Positions 24,707-35,197 are shown, counted from the first letter of the stretch. The stretch: DNA of 37,837 nucleotides from Methylobacterium sp. (GCF_019750675.1 NZ_JAIEOF010000117.1:1-37837), one strand, 5' to 3'. Numbers and translations are program-made. Notes: a model not told the origin generated them from the sequence alone.

Positions 24707-25563
24707 ACCTTTTCGTCTTCGGTCTCGGCTTCACCGCCCGCCGCTTCGTCGAGCGTGCCCGTAGCCGCTTCGACACGGTGCGCGCCACGGTCACCGATCC
24801 GGCGCGGACCGGACCGGGCGACCTCGCCGAGATGCGGGCCTTCGGACCGGATTCCGACGATCCCCGCATCGCGGCCGATCTGGCCGACACGGACGTGCTC
24901 CTCGTCTCGGCGCCGCCGGGGCGCGACGGCGACACGGTTCTGAATCGCTACCGCGCGGCCATTGCCGGCAGCCGTATCGGCTGGATCGGCTACCTCTCGA
25001 CCATCGGGGTCTATGGCGACCACGGGGGCGCCTGGATCGACGAGGAGACGGCCCCGAGCCCGGTGAGCGGACGCTCGCGCGGACGTCTCTCCGTGGAGCA
25101 CGACTGGCTGGCGCTGGGCGCCGAGACGGGCAAGGCCGTGCAGGTGTTCCGCCTGTCTGGCATCTACGGACCAGGTCGCAATCCGATCGTGAAGCTGCGC
25201 GAGGGCAAGTCGCAGCGCATCATCAAGCCCGGTCAGGTCTTCAACCGCATCCACGTGGACGACATCGCCACGACGTTGCTGGCCTCGATCGACCGGCCGC
25301 GCAACGGCGCCGTCTACAACGTCACCGACGACGAGCCGACGCCGCCGCAGGTCGTCACCGAATACGCCGCCAAGCTCGCCGGGCTGCCGCTGCCCCCGGA
25401 GGTCGATTTCGAGACCGCCGACCTCAGCCCGATGGCGCGTAGCTTCTACGGCGAGAACAAGCGGGTGCGGAACCGTCGCATCCGGGAGGAGCTCGGGGTC
25501 GACCTCGCCTATCCGACCTACCGCGAGGGCTTGGCCGCCCTCGTGGCGGATGCCCGGGCCTGA
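24703..25563 (+). CDS. SDR/NAD-dependent epimerase-type protein (YeeZ-like)
   Basis: A 286-residue protein with a Rossmann fold starting [19 protein letters not shown], where GLGFTAR is the dinucleotide loop. [13 protein letters not shown] carries the Ser/Tyr region, [13 protein letters not shown] follows, and RIHVDDIA and YNVTDDEP are typical of extended SDRs of the YeeZ/nucleoside-diphosphate-sugar epimerase type. The substrate is unknown. It starts inside the queG stop (ATGA), so GST-queG-SDR is one translationally linked unit. ATG 24703 is chosen over open frame upstream. It converges with the next gene, 6 bases away. Confidence 0.88.
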   Translation: MNLFVFGLGFTARRFVERARSRFDTVRATVTDPARTGPGDLAEMRAFGPDSDDPRIAADLADTDVLLVSAPPGRDGDTVLNRYRAAIAGSRIGWIGYLSTIGVYGDHGGAWIDEETAPSPVSGRSRGRLSVEHDWLALGAETGKAVQVFRLSGIYGPGRNPIVKLREGKSQRIIKPGQVFNRIHVDDIATTLLASIDRPRNGAVYNVTDDEPTPPQVVTEYAAKLAGLPLPPEVDFETADLSPMARSFYGENKRVRNRRIREELGVDLAYPTYREGLAALVADARA

Positions 25564-25569
25564 GGTCGG

Positions 25570-26697
25570 TCAGGCTGCCTGCCGGTTCGCCGCCGGCCCG
25601 AAATGGTCGCGATAGCGCGCCGCGATCGCCGAGACGGGCAGCACGACGAAGACGTCGGTGGTGCCGAACTGGTGGTCGATGACGGCGCCGTCGCCGAAGG
25701 TGGCGCCGACCCGCAGGTAGCCCTTGATCAGGGGGGGCAGGGCCTGCAGCGCGGCCTTCGGGTCCACGGCCTCGCGGGCGAGGCGGTTCATGGCAACGTA
25801 GCGCTCGGGCAGGGCGCGGGCGCACCAGCCCTCGGCGGCCCGCGCGTGGTGATGGAGGAAGCTTAACGGCAGGGCGAGCCGCTCCGGGTCCGTCCCCTCC
25901 AGGCTGGCGCAGCCCAGCATGGCGTCGATGCGGTGGTGCTGGACATAGGCCCAGATACCGGCCCAGAGCAGTTCCACCGTCCGTTTCGTCCGGTAGGGCT
26001 TCAGCACGCAGGAGCGGCCGAGTTCGAGGAAGCGGGCACCTGGATTGGCCGCCATCACCGGAGCGATGTCGTATTCCCCCGCCGTGTAGAAACCGAAATG
26101 GCGGTCCGCCGCGTCCTGGCGCAGGAGCCGGTAGGTGCCGACCACCTTCGGCCGGGGCCGCCGGAACGGCTTGGCGGCGAAGGACGTCGTGTCCACGGCC
26201 GCGTGGTCGATGACGAGGAGATGGTCGCAGACCGCATCGTAATCGTCGATGTCCCGGCGCGACAGCATGGCGAGGCCACTCGGGACCGCCGACATCTCCT
26301 CGTAGAACACCCGGTAGCGCAGGCGCTGCGCCCGCCGGATCTCCGACACGGTGGTGGCGAGCCGCACCTCCAGGCTGCCGATGCGCCCCAGGGTCGGCGC
26401 GAGGCCGGGCGCGGCCAGGGGCTTCTTCAGGCGTGGCTTGAACCGGATCGGGGCGGCTCCCGGCGGGAGCAGCAGGCCGCGGGGATGGAAGCCCGGCAGG
26501 CCGGCTTCCGCGGTGCGCTGCTTGAGCCGGGCGAAGGGGGCGTGCACGTGCGCCTCCCAGCCATTGAGCCACGCCGTGGAGGCATCGCGCGCGAAGTTCG
26601 GGACCATCGTCCAATCCGCCCTGTCGGGACACCGAGGCGGCTCCGCGGGAGCCCATGGCCTCGTGCCTTCGGGAGGCCACAACATCACGAAGCGCAC
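25570..26697 (-). CDS. olsB: OlsB-like GNAT acyltransferase (ornithine lipid synthesis)
   Basis: Probable L-ornithine N-alpha-acyltransferase, which uses 3-hydroxyacyl-ACP to make lyso-ornithine lipid, an amino-acid-containing membrane lipid. The GNAT-type domain begins LGRIGSLEVRLATTVSEIRR and continues AQRLRYRVFYEEMSA, DYDAVCDHLLVID, VVGTYRLLRQ, FLELGRSCVLKPYR and AMLGCASLEGTDP, a pattern typical of the OlsB family. Length is 375 residues from a GTG at 26697; the first ~30 residues are Trp/Pro-rich and not conserved, so ATG 26685 or ATG 26607 (MVPNFARDAS) may be the real start. No olsA is seen nearby. An acyltransferase of this fold is certain; the exact substrate is inferred. Confidence 0.82.
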   Translation of the reverse strand: MRFVMLWPPEGTRPWAPAEPPRCPDRADWTMVPNFARDASTAWLNGWEAHVHAPFARLKQRTAEAGLPGFHPRGLLLPPGAAPIRFKPRLKKPLAAPGLAPTLGRIGSLEVRLATTVSEIRRAQRLRYRVFYEEMSAVPSGLAMLSRRDIDDYDAVCDHLLVIDHAAVDTTSFAAKPFRRPRPKVVGTYRLLRQDAADRHFGFYTAGEYDIAPVMAANPGARFLELGRSCVLKPYRTKRTVELLWAGIWAYVQHHRIDAMLGCASLEGTDPERLALPLSFLHHHARAAEGWCARALPERYVAMNRLAREAVDPKAALQALPPLIKGYLRVGATFGDGAVIDHQFGTTDVFVVLPVSAIAARYRDHFGPAANRQAA

Positions 26698-26750
26698 ACG
26701 CTTTTATGACACGGATTGCCGTTTTGCCAGAGGGGGTTGCGAAGTGAGGA

Positions 26751-26799
26751 GCCCGGTCCTCCGTCGATGCCGCGATGGGTAGTCGCCGAAGGACCGGGC
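26751..26799 (-). terminator. Inverted repeat between the DUF2267-like and olsB-like genes
   Basis: GCCCGGTCCT (26751-26760) and AGGACCGGGC (26790-26799) are perfect 10-bp arms around 29 bases. The repeat starts 8 bases after the stop of the DUF2267-like gene (minus strand), so it is likely a transcription end or 3'-stabilising hairpin. It has no T-run. Confidence 0.5.
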
Positions 26800-26807
26800 C
26801 TGGAATC

Positions 26808-27197
26808 TCAGACGAATTGGTTCAGGCCCGGGATCGAACCGACGATCGGTCCCATGACGTCCTCGCCGGCCTTCTCGCGCCCATAGGCGAACAGCTCCTG
26901 GCCGAGGGGCTGCATCTGGCCCATCGGCACGCCGGCCGACATCAGCTTCTGGCCCAGAGCCATCACGCCGCCCCCACCCATCATGCCGCCGAGCATGCCC
27001 ATCAGGCCCCCGCCGCCCTCGCCGGCGTTGGAATCGGCGATCGCGGTCTCGGATCCCGGCAGGGCGCCGAGGAGCTGGCTGACCTCGGTGGCCGGCCCCT
27101 CCTTCTGGAGGAAGGCCAGGATATGGCCGATGGCGGTCTGGGCCGTCGCGGCATCGAGGCCGGTCCGGTTCGTGACGCGGGCGATCAACTCTTCCAT
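26808..27197 (-). CDS. DUF2267/DUF2780-like protein
   Basis: A 129-residue protein starting [20 protein letters not shown], a helical N-terminal domain like those in DUF2267 and DUF2780 families, with [20 protein letters not shown]. It is followed by a Gly/Met-rich linker ([17 protein letters not shown]) and a second helical part ([20 protein letters not shown] and [16 protein letters not shown]). Its function is unknown. ATG 27197 has a GGAG 10 bases upstream and is preferred to the TTG two codons earlier. It is divergent from the HerA-like gene (156 bases). The Gly-rich linker has a similar flavour to the HerA-like protein's C-terminal linker, but no relation is shown. Confidence 0.75.
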   Translation of the reverse strand: MEELIARVTNRTGLDAATAQTAIGHILAFLQKEGPATEVSQLLGALPGSETAIADSNAGEGGGGLMGMLGGMMGGGGVMALGQKLMSAGVPMGQMQPLGQELFAYGREKAGEDVMGPIVGSIPGLNQFV

Positions 27198-27353
27198 CTT
27201 CAAACAGCTCCAGCACGGTCGGGACCTAGTCCTTCCGGCCTCGCCGCCGCGAAATCAAGGCCGGTCCGCGAAGCGCTGGAAAATGACGCGGGCGCGGCCC
27301 ATAACCGTCGCGGTCGATGCCGCGCCCCGGCCGGCGATGAGGAGCGGACGGTC

Positions 27354-28889
27354 ATGCAGGACGACGGCACGATCCTGGTCGGCAAGGCGCCGCTCAGGGA
27401 TGGCAGCCTGAAGGCCGAGGGTCTGACCCTGCGGCTCGCGAACCGCCACGGTCTGGTGGCGGGCGCCACCGGCACCGGCAAGACGGTGACCTTGCAGGTG
27501 CTGGCCGAGGGCTTCTCCAACGCCGGCGTTCCGGTCTTCGCCGCCGACATCAAGGGCGACCTGTCGGGGTTGGCGGCGGCGGGTGAAGCGAAGCCGGTCT
27601 TCGTCAAGCGGGCCGAGGAACTCGGAATCCCCTACGAGCCCGATCGCTTCCCGACGGTGTTCTGGGACCTGTTCGGCGATCAGGGCCACCCGATCCGCTG
27701 CACCGTGATCGAGATGGGGCCGCTGCTGCTGGCGCGCCTCCTGGAACTCAACGACACCCAGGAGGGCGTGCTGAACATCGCCTTCCGGGTGGCCGACGAC
27801 AACAAGTGGCCGGTCCTCGACCTCAAGGACCTGCGCGCGCTGCTTCTTCATCTCACCGAGAACCTGAAGGCGATTTCGGGCCAGTACGGCAACGTCTCGG
27901 CGGCCTCCGTGGGCGCCATCCAGCGCCAGCTCCTGATGCTGGAGAACCAGGGCGCCGACCGTTTCTTCGGCGAGCCGGCCCTCGACCTGAACGACTTCAT
28001 GCGGGTGGACCGCGAGGGACGGGGCATCGTCAACATCCTGGCCGCCGACAAGCTGATGCAGCGGCCCCGGCTCTACGCCTCGTTCCTGCTCTGGATGCTC
28101 TCCGAACTCTTCGAGCAGCTTCCGGAAATCGGCGACCTCGACAAGCCGAAACTCGTGTTCTTCTTCGACGAGGCGCACCTGCTGTTCGACGATGCCCCGA
28201 AGGCGCTCCTCGACGCGGTGGAGCAGGTGGTGCGCCTGATCCGCTCGAAGGGGGTCGGCGTCTATTTCGTGACGCAGAACCCCCTCGACGTGCCGGAATC
28301 GGTGTTGGGTCAGCTCGGCAACCGGGTGCAGCACGCCCTGCGCGCCTTCACGCCCCGCGACCAGCGCGCCGTGAAGGCCGCGGCCGAAACGTTCCGGCAG
28401 AATCCCGGCTTCGACGTCGCCAAGGCGATCACGGAACTCGGCGTCGGCGAGGCGCTGGTGTCGTTCCTCGAGGCGAAAGGCACGCCGTCGGTCGTCGAGC
28501 GCGCCCTGATCGCCCCGCCGCAGGGCCGCGTCGGACCGATCACTCCGGCCGAGCGCGCCGAGCTCATCGCGAAAAGCCCGGTCCGGGGCAAGTACGACCA
28601 GTCGGTCGACAACGAGAGCGCCTACGAGATGCTGGCCGCCCGCAAGGGCTTGGACGGCGGCGGAACCGATGGCGCGGAGTCCGGCGAGGGCGGGCTTGGC
28701 GGGATGCTCGGCGGGTGGCTCGGAGGCGTTCTGGGCGGCAAGCCCGCCGGCAAGGGCGGCCGCCGTCCGGCTCCGGGCCTCGCCGAGCAGGTGCTTGGCA
28801 ACGCCGCCCGCTCGATGGCCCGCAAGGTCGGTACGGAGGTCGGCAACGCGATCCTGCGGAACGTGCTCGGCGGGCTGACCAAGCGGTAG
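27354..28889 (+). CDS. HerA-like ATPase, DUF853 family (YjgR-like)
   Basis: A 511-residue ATPase of the HerA/FtsK-related DUF853 group; E. coli YjgR is the well-known relative and has no established function. Walker A is [10 protein letters not shown] (37-46); Walker B is [13 protein letters not shown] (~265-277); the sensor is [20 protein letters not shown]. The domain ends with [17 protein letters not shown], and a Gly-rich segment ([17 protein letters not shown]) leads to a basic helix. No NurA nuclease gene is nearby, so a HerA-NurA system is not indicated. ATG 27354 is preferred; the frame is open 193 codons upstream but covers the neighbouring antisense gene. Confidence 0.9.
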   Translation: MQDDGTILVGKAPLRDGSLKAEGLTLRLANRHGLVAGATGTGKTVTLQVLAEGFSNAGVPVFAADIKGDLSGLAAAGEAKPVFVKRAEELGIPYEPDRFPTVFWDLFGDQGHPIRCTVIEMGPLLLARLLELNDTQEGVLNIAFRVADDNKWPVLDLKDLRALLLHLTENLKAISGQYGNVSAASVGAIQRQLLMLENQGADRFFGEPALDLNDFMRVDREGRGIVNILAADKLMQRPRLYASFLLWMLSELFEQLPEIGDLDKPKLVFFFDEAHLLFDDAPKALLDAVEQVVRLIRSKGVGVYFVTQNPLDVPESVLGQLGNRVQHALRAFTPRDQRAVKAAAETFRQNPGFDVAKAITELGVGEALVSFLEAKGTPSVVERALIAPPQGRVGPITPAERAELIAKSPVRGKYDQSVDNESAYEMLAARKGLDGGGTDGAESGEGGLGGMLGGWLGGVLGGKPAGKGGRRPAPGLAEQVLGNAARSMARKVGTEVGNAILRNVLGGLTKR

Positions 28890-28918
28890 GCCGCCGGGCG
28901 CTGTACTTCGCGCCAGCA

Positions 28919-28947
28919 TTGACAAATCACCCCGTCCCCGCCTATCC
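28919..28947 (+). promoter_or_regulatory. Promoter of the rplU-rpmA operon
   Basis: TTGACA (28919-28924), a perfect -35 box, is followed after exactly 17 bases by CTATCC (28942-28947), a typical alphaproteobacterial -10 element. Transcription would start near 28955, leaving a ~155-base leader before rplU. Confidence 0.75.
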
Positions 28948-29056
28948 ACCGCCTCTCGCGCGGCTTCCTCGACGAAGTCCGCGCGTTTCGCGTTCGCGCT
29001 CGGCCCAGACCACAAGTCCCGATCCGGTGCCGCGGATGACCTGAACAAGAAGACGG

Positions 29057-29083
29057 TCCAGGCCCACCTCGCGGTGGGCTGGA
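29057..29083 (+). promoter_or_regulatory. Hairpin in the rplU leader
   Basis: GCCCACC-tcgc-GGTGGGC forms a perfect 7-bp stem (29062-29079), extended by a G-U pair and, past a bulged A, by TCC/GGA. It lies 28 bases before the rplU start. Ribosomal protein operon leaders often hold autoregulatory structures, so this is a candidate, not proof. Confidence 0.5.
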
Positions 29084-29111
29084 GGCCGGCAGAGAACACG
29101 AAGAGAGAACG

Positions 29112-29426
29112 ATGTTCGCAGTCATCAAGACGGGCGGCAAGCAGTATCGCGTCGCCGCCAACGACACCATCACGATCGCCACGCTCGCGGGCGAGGCCGG
29201 TTCGGCCGTCACCTTCGGTGACGTGCTCCTGTTCACGAACGGCGAAGGCGCCACCCAGGTCGGCGCGCCGCTGCTCTCGGGCATCAGCGTCACCGGCGAG
29301 ATCGTCAGCCACGGCCGCGACGCGAAGGTCATCGCCTTCAAGAAGCGCCGCCGTCAGAATTCCCGCCGCAAGCGGGGCCACCGCCAGCACCACACGGTGG
29401 TCCGCATCACCGGCATCAGCGCCTGA
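29112..29426 (+). CDS. rplU: Large ribosomal subunit protein bL21
   Basis: A 104-residue component of the 50S subunit that binds 23S rRNA. Starts MFAVIKTGGKQYRVAANDT, the universal L21 start, and has VLLFTNGEG and the basic stretch KKRRRQNSRRKRGHRQHHTV that contacts rRNA, followed by VRITGI. A GAGAGAA purine stretch precedes the ATG. It is 39 bases from rpmA and probably transcribed with it from the promoter at 28919-28947. Confidence 0.98.
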   Translation: MFAVIKTGGKQYRVAANDTITIATLAGEAGSAVTFGDVLLFTNGEGATQVGAPLLSGISVTGEIVSHGRDAKVIAFKKRRRQNSRRKRGHRQHHTVVRITGISA

Positions 29427-29465
29427 CGATCCGACCTGAGATTCAAGAATTCGGAGTAACTCCCC

Positions 29466-29732
29466 ATGGCCCATAAAAAAGCAGGCGGCTCGTCCCGCAA
29501 CGGCCGCGACTCGGCCGGTCAGCGCCTCGGCGTGAAGAAGTTCGGTTCCGAGGCCGTCATTCCGGGCAACATCATCGTGCGCCAGCGCGGCACCAAGTGG
29601 CATCCCGGCACAAACGTCGGCATGGGCACGGACCACACCCTGTTCGCCAAGGCCGCCGGCCGCGTGCTGTTCGAGACGAAGCGCGGTCGCGCCTTCGTCA
29701 CGGTCGTGCCGGTGCAGGAAGCCGCCGAGTAA
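29466..29732 (+). CDS. rpmA: Large ribosomal subunit protein bL27
   Basis: An 88-residue 50S protein with the N-terminus reaching the peptidyl-transferase centre. [20 protein letters not shown] is the standard start without the extra N-terminal peptide of Firmicutes. Motifs RLGVKKFG and [20 protein letters not shown] are conserved. GGAG about 9 bases upstream serves as the ribosome binding site. It follows rplU and precedes obgE by 134 bases, a common order. Confidence 0.98.
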   Translation: MAHKKAGGSSRNGRDSAGQRLGVKKFGSEAVIPGNIIVRQRGTKWHPGTNVGMGTDHTLFAKAAGRVLFETKRGRAFVTVVPVQEAAE

Positions 29733-29779
29733 GGCGCTTGGCCAGGGCCTTCCGCCAGGCGGGCCCCACCACCAGATAA

Positions 29780-30901
<1,122 letters not shown>

Positions 30902-30977
30902 GGAGAGGCCGCCAGCCCTTGTGTCGCGGGCAGCCGGTCGCCACAAGCGCACCATCGTCCTCCCGCCGACGCTGCCG

Positions 30978-32114
30978 ATGACCCTCGACGTCCAGATCCC
31001 CAACCTCCAAGATTTCCGCCGCATCGTCATCAAGGTCGGCTCGGCCCTCCTCGTCGACCGGGCGCGCGGGCGCCTGCGCCATGCCTGGCTCGCCGCGCTC
31101 GCCGAGGACATCGCCGACCTGCACGCCAGCGGGGCCGACGTGCTCGTGGTCTCCTCCGGCGCGATCGCGCTGGGGCGGACGGTGCTAGGGTACCCGCCCG
31201 GCACCCTGCGGCTTGAGGAGAGCCAGGCGGCCGCGGCCGTGGGGCAGATCGCCCTGGCCCGGCACTGGTCGGAGGCGTTGGGGCATCACGGCATCGCGGC
31301 CGGGCAGATCCTGGTCACGCCGCAGGATACCGAGGAGCGCCGGCGCTACCTCAACGCCCGCGCCACCGTGCTCAAGCTCCTCGAAGTGCGGGCCGTGCCG
31401 GTCGTCAACGAGAACGACACGGTGGCGACTTCCGAGATCCGCTACGGCGACAACGACCGCCTCGCCGCCCGCGTCGCCACGATGATCGGCGCCGACGTGC
31501 TGGTGCTGTTCTCGGATATCGACGGTCTCTACACCGCTCCGCCGCACACCGACCCGGAGGCGCGCCACCTGCCTCTGATCGAGCGAATCACCCCCGAGAT
31601 CGAGGCCATGGCCGGCGGCCCGGCTTCGGAGCTCTCACGCGGGGGCATGCGCACCAAGGTCGAGGCGGCCAAGATCGCCGCCAGCGGCGGCACCCACATG
31701 ATCATCGCCGACGGACGCGAGAAGAACCCGCTGCGCACCATCCTGCGGGGCGGCCGCTGCAGTTGGTTCCTGTCGGGCTCCAATCCGGTCACCGCCCGCA
31801 AGAGCTGGATCGCGGGTTCGCTCGAACCACGCGGCATCCTCACGGTGGATGCCGGCGCGGCGCGCGCCCTTCAGGGCGGCGCGAGCCTGCTGCCGGTGGG
31901 CGTCACCAAGGTTCAGGGCGGCTTCGGGCGCGGCGACGCCGTGGTGATCCGGGACGAGGCCGGACGCATTCTCGGGCGCGGCCTCGTGGCCTACGACAGC
32001 GACCAGGCCGTGCGCATCATCGGCCGGCCGAGCCGCGAGATCGCGGATCTCCTCACCCATCCGGGCCGCGCCGAGATGGTGCATCGCGATGACCTCGCCA
32101 TGGTGGGGGAATAG
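30978..32114 (+). CDS. proB: Glutamate 5-kinase
   Basis: ProB phosphorylates L-glutamate to gamma-glutamyl phosphate, the first step of proline synthesis. It has 378 residues from ATG 30978. The amino-acid kinase domain shows [44 protein letters not shown] and [16 protein letters not shown], and a C-terminal PUA domain of about 80 residues follows (~280-370). The start is chosen so that [13 protein letters not shown] precedes the fold; open frame upstream overlaps obgE. It stands beside proA, 46 bases away, so the two are probably one unit. Confidence 0.96.
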   Translation: MTLDVQIPNLQDFRRIVIKVGSALLVDRARGRLRHAWLAALAEDIADLHASGADVLVVSSGAIALGRTVLGYPPGTLRLEESQAAAAVGQIALARHWSEALGHHGIAAGQILVTPQDTEERRRYLNARATVLKLLEVRAVPVVNENDTVATSEIRYGDNDRLAARVATMIGADVLVLFSDIDGLYTAPPHTDPEARHLPLIERITPEIEAMAGGPASELSRGGMRTKVEAAKIAASGGTHMIIADGREKNPLRTILRGGRCSWFLSGSNPVTARKSWIAGSLEPRGILTVDAGAARALQGGASLLPVGVTKVQGGFGRGDAVVIRDEAGRILGRGLVAYDSDQAVRIIGRPSREIADLLTHPGRAEMVHRDDLAMVGE

Positions 32115-32160
32115 CTGATCTGTCAGCGGCAATGCTTGTTTTTACGGCACGCGACGTGGC

Positions 32161-33522
32161 ATGACGGATTCCGAACACATGGCGGCCGCGCCCTTTTCCG
32201 CGACGGTCGCGAGGATGAAGGCCGTGCCCGTTCTGAATCTGCGAAGCGATTTTGCGCCCCCCGGCGATCTCTCCGAGGAGATGAACGCCATCGGCCGGCG
32301 CGCCCGCGCCGCCGCTCGCCAGATCGCCCTCGCTCCGGCCCACACAAAGGACACGGCCCTGCGCCTCGTCTCCGAGCGCCTGCGGGCCGAGCGGGACGCG
32401 ATCCTGGCCGAGAACGCCCGCGACGTGGAGGCGGCCCGCGCCGCCGGCCAGACCCAGGCGCTCATCGATCGGCTCACCCTGGATGCGGGGCGCCTCAACG
32501 GCATCGCGGATGCTGTCGCCAAGATCGGCGCGCTGCCCGATCCCGTCGGCCGGCAGGTGGCCGCGTTCGAGCGGCCGAACGGCCTGCTCATCGAGCGCAT
32601 CGCCGTGCCCCTCGGCGTCATCGGCGTGATCTTCGAGAGCCGCCCCAACGTCACCGCCGATGCCGGCGCGCTCTGCCTCAAGGCCGGCAACGCCGCGATC
32701 CTGCGGGCGGGCTCCGACAGTCACCGCTCGGCCATGGCCATCGCCCGGGTCATGCGAGCCGGGCTGGAGGCCGCCGGCCTGCCCGGTGATGCCATCCAGA
32801 TCGTGCCGACCCGTGATCGCGCGGCCGTCGGCGCCATGCTGTCGGGCCTCGACGGCGGCATCGACGTCATCGTGCCCCGCGGGGGGCGCGGCCTCGTGGA
32901 GCGGGTGCAGGCGGAGGCCCGCGTGCCGGTCTTCGCCCATCTCGACGGCATCTGCCACGTCTACGTGGCGGCGGGCGCCGATCTCGACATGGCCCTCAAG
33001 GTCGTTCTCAACAGCAAGATGCGCCGGACCGGGATCTGTGGCGCCGCCGAGACGCTGCTCGTCGACCGGGCCTGCGCGGAGACCCACCTCGCCCCCCTGG
33101 TCAAGGCGCTGCTCGATTTCGGCTGTGCCGTGCGCGGCGATGCGGCCACCCAGGCCGTCGACGGCCGGGTGACGGCCGCGAGCGAGTCCGACTGGCGCAC
33201 CGAGTACCTCGACGCCATCATCTCGGTGCGGGTGGTCGACGGGCTCGACGCGGCCATCGAACACATCGAGACCAACGGCTCGCACCACACCGACGCGATC
33301 ATCACGGACGACATGGCGGAGGCGACGCGCTTCCTCGCGGAGGTCGATTCGGCCATCGTGACCCACAACGCCTCGACGCAGTTCGCCGATGGCGGCGAAT
33401 TCGGTTTCGGTGCGGAGATCGGCATCGCCACCGGGCGCATGCATGCGCGCGGGCCGGTGGGTGTCGAGCAACTCACGACCTTCAAGTATCGCGTCCACGG
33501 GAACGGGCAGACGCGCCCTTGA
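32161..33522 (+). CDS. proA: Glutamate-5-semialdehyde dehydrogenase (gamma-glutamyl phosphate reductase)
   Basis: ProA reduces gamma-glutamyl phosphate with NADPH to glutamate-5-semialdehyde, step two of proline synthesis. It has 453 residues from the first ATG; the family is usually ~420, so a later ATG at 32215 (MKAVPVLN) could be the true start. Conserved motifs: [42 protein letters not shown], catalytic Cys293 in [13 protein letters not shown], and [11 protein letters not shown] at the end. It follows proB, and its stop is 27 bases before the nadD start. Confidence 0.96.
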   Translation: MTDSEHMAAAPFSATVARMKAVPVLNLRSDFAPPGDLSEEMNAIGRRARAAARQIALAPAHTKDTALRLVSERLRAERDAILAENARDVEAARAAGQTQALIDRLTLDAGRLNGIADAVAKIGALPDPVGRQVAAFERPNGLLIERIAVPLGVIGVIFESRPNVTADAGALCLKAGNAAILRAGSDSHRSAMAIARVMRAGLEAAGLPGDAIQIVPTRDRAAVGAMLSGLDGGIDVIVPRGGRGLVERVQAEARVPVFAHLDGICHVYVAAGADLDMALKVVLNSKMRRTGICGAAETLLVDRACAETHLAPLVKALLDFGCAVRGDAATQAVDGRVTAASESDWRTEYLDAIISVRVVDGLDAAIEHIETNGSHHTDAIITDDMAEATRFLAEVDSAIVTHNASTQFADGGEFGFGAEIGIATGRMHARGPVGVEQLTTFKYRVHGNGQTRP

Positions 33523-33544
33523 CGCTCGCCCGTCCGACCCGGGA

Positions 33545-33570
33545 CCCCGATGCGCCTTGACGCATCGGGG
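33545..33570 (+). promoter_or_regulatory. Perfect 10-bp hairpin containing the nadD start codon
   Basis: CCCCGATGCG (33545-33554) and CGCATCGGGG (33561-33570) pair perfectly around CCTTGA. The nadD ATG (33550-33552) is inside the 5' arm. As RNA it would hide the start codon. It is also where a terminator for proA could be, but no T-run follows. Confidence 0.75.
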
Positions 33571-34173
33571 CCGGCGCGCCTGCCTTCCGTCGCGCCGGGC
33601 CTGCGCATCGGCCTCTACGGCGGTTCCTTCAATCCGGCCCATCTCGGGCACCGGCATGTCAGCCTCGTCGCCCTGAAGCGGCTTCGCCTCGACCGGGTCT
33701 GGTGGATGGTCACCCCCGGCAATCCGCTGAAGGACCGGGGCGAACTCGCGGCCATCGACCGGCGGGTCGAGCGGGCGTCACAGATCGCCGATCATCCCCG
33801 GATCGCGGTGACGGATTTCGAATCACGGATCGGTGCGCGCTATACCCGCCAGACGCTTGGTTTCCTCACCCGCCGCCATCCGAATCTGCGCTTCGTCTGG
33901 ATCATGGGCGCCGATAGCCTCGCGACATTTCATCGCTGGCAGGGATTTTCCGAGATCGCCGGCCTGATGCCGATGGCGATCGTGGATCGGCCGGGCTTCA
34001 CCTTGACGGCACCGGCCGCGCGGGCAGCCCGGGCGCTCGCGCCCTGGCGCATCCCCGAGACGGAGGCGGCGAGCCTGCCCGACCGTGCGCCGCCCGCCTG
34101 GGTCTTCCTGCACGGGCCCCGTTCGACCCTCTCCTCGACGGCGCTTCGCGCCAAGCCGGGCGGCCCTGCATAG
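33550..34173 (+). CDS. nadD: Nicotinate-nucleotide adenylyltransferase
   Basis: NadD joins ATP and nicotinate mononucleotide to form deamido-NAD, in the de novo NAD pathway. It has 207 residues. The nucleotidyl-transferase motif GGSFNPAHLGH is at 24-34; WIMGADSLATFHRWQ and the late SSTALR motif are conserved. The first 17 residues are not conserved, and no ATG, GTG or TTG lies between ATG 33550 and the fold, so the ATG within the hairpin is probably the start. It is followed by rsfS, as in many bacteria. Confidence 0.95.
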   Translation: MRLDASGPARLPSVAPGLRIGLYGGSFNPAHLGHRHVSLVALKRLRLDRVWWMVTPGNPLKDRGELAAIDRRVERASQIADHPRIAVTDFESRIGARYTRQTLGFLTRRHPNLRFVWIMGADSLATFHRWQGFSEIAGLMPMAIVDRPGFTLTAPAARAARALAPWRIPETEAASLPDRAPPAWVFLHGPRSTLSSTALRAKPGGPA

Positions 34174-34236
34174 GCCGCACATGGAAAAGGCAAGCGCCAC
34201 GTTCCACTTTATCTCTATCCGGGGTACGATGACGGG

Positions 34237-34680
34237 ATGACGATGGCGATAGCAGGAACCCAGACGCTGAACGACGCGGCCCACACCGGAGTCCCGAGCT
34301 CCGAAGAAACCACCAACCGGAAGATCGACGATCTCCGGAGCCTCGCCCTCGAATGCCTCGAGGACATGAAGGCCGAGGAAACGATCGAGATCGACCTGAT
34401 GGGCCGAACCTCCCTGGCCGACACCATGATCATCACCTCGGGCCGCTCGCAGCGCCATGTCGGCGCGATCGCGGATCGTGTCCTTCAGGAGATGAAGACC
34501 AAGGGCCTCGGCACCGCCCGGGTCGAGGGTCTGCCCGCCTGCGACTGGGTGCTGATCGATGCCGGCGACGTCATCGTGCACATCTTCCGCCCCGAGGTAC
34601 GGGGTTTCTACAACCTCGAGAAGATGTGGGGCGCCGACCGTCCCGCCGCCGCGCTTCCCTCCGCCGCCTTGGCCGAGTGA
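34237..34680 (+). CDS. rsfS: Ribosomal silencing factor RsfS
   Basis: RsfS binds L14 of the 50S subunit and prevents subunit joining when nutrients are short. It has 147 residues; the conserved core begins after ~28 variable residues and includes DLMGRTSLADTMIITSGRSQ, VEGLPACDWVLIDAGDVIVH and FRPEVRGFYNLEKMWGAD. An alternative start at MAIAG is two codons in. It follows nadD (63 bases) and precedes rlmH (16 bases). Confidence 0.96.
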   Translation: MTMAIAGTQTLNDAAHTGVPSSEETTNRKIDDLRSLALECLEDMKAEETIEIDLMGRTSLADTMIITSGRSQRHVGAIADRVLQEMKTKGLGTARVEGLPACDWVLIDAGDVIVHIFRPEVRGFYNLEKMWGADRPAAALPSAALAE

Positions 34681-34696
34681 GAGCCGGCGCCGCCTC

Positions 34697-35197
34697 GTGC
34701 GCTTGCTCGTGGCGGCGGTCGGCCGCCTGAAGCCCGGTCCCGAGCGCGATCTCGCCGCGCGCTACCGCGAGCGTGCCGCGCAGGTCGGGCGCGGGCTCGG
34801 CTTCACCGCCTGCGATATCGCCGAGATTCCGGAGAGCCGAGCGCGCCGCGCGCCGGATCGGGCCTCCGAGGAGGGCGCGGCCATCCTGGCGCAGGTCGCC
34901 ACCGGCGCGGTCCTGGCAGTCTACGACGAGCGGGGACGCTCGGACCTCGCCAGCGAGACCATCGCGGCGCGAGTCGGCGACTGGCGCGATGCGGGCCGTG
35001 CCGCCCTCGTGCTGGCCATCGGCGGCGCCGACGGCCTCGACCCGGCGGTACGGGCGCGGGCCGAACTGAGCCTCTCCTTCGGAGCCGCGACCTTGCCGCA
35101 CGGGCTTGTGCGCGTCCTGGCCCTGGAGCAGGTGTATCGCACGCTGACGATCCTGGCAGGCCACCCGTACCACCGCGGAAACCTCGACGAGCGATGA
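34697..35197 (+). CDS. rlmH: 23S rRNA pseudouridine-1915 N3-methyltransferase RlmH
   Basis: RlmH methylates pseudouridine 1915 of helix 69 in 23S rRNA using SAM. It has 166 residues from a GTG (34697). The SPOUT knot shows AIGGADGLD (107-115), LSLSFGAATLPHGLVRVLAL (124-143), then LEQVYRTLTILAGHPYHRG (143-161). The family is ~155 residues. The open frame upstream of the GTG overlaps rsfS, so I rejected it. The stop overlaps the next start as ATGA. Confidence 0.95.
   Translation: MRLLVAAVGRLKPGPERDLAARYRERAAQVGRGLGFTACDIAEIPESRARRAPDRASEEGAAILAQVATGAVLAVYDERGRSDLASETIAARVGDWRDAGRAALVLAIGGADGLDPAVRARAELSLSFGAATLPHGLVRVLALEQVYRTLTILAGHPYHRGNLDER

Noticed and set aside
26775-27353. Upstream extension of the HerA-like gene by 193 codons
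   Set aside because: It runs over the antisense DUF2267-like gene and has no ATPase-family similarity; ATG 27354 gives the expected N-terminus.
27354-28889. HerA-NurA DNA-repair or defence system
   Set aside because: No NurA nuclease or Sir2 partner is present; the protein fits the DUF853/YjgR branch.
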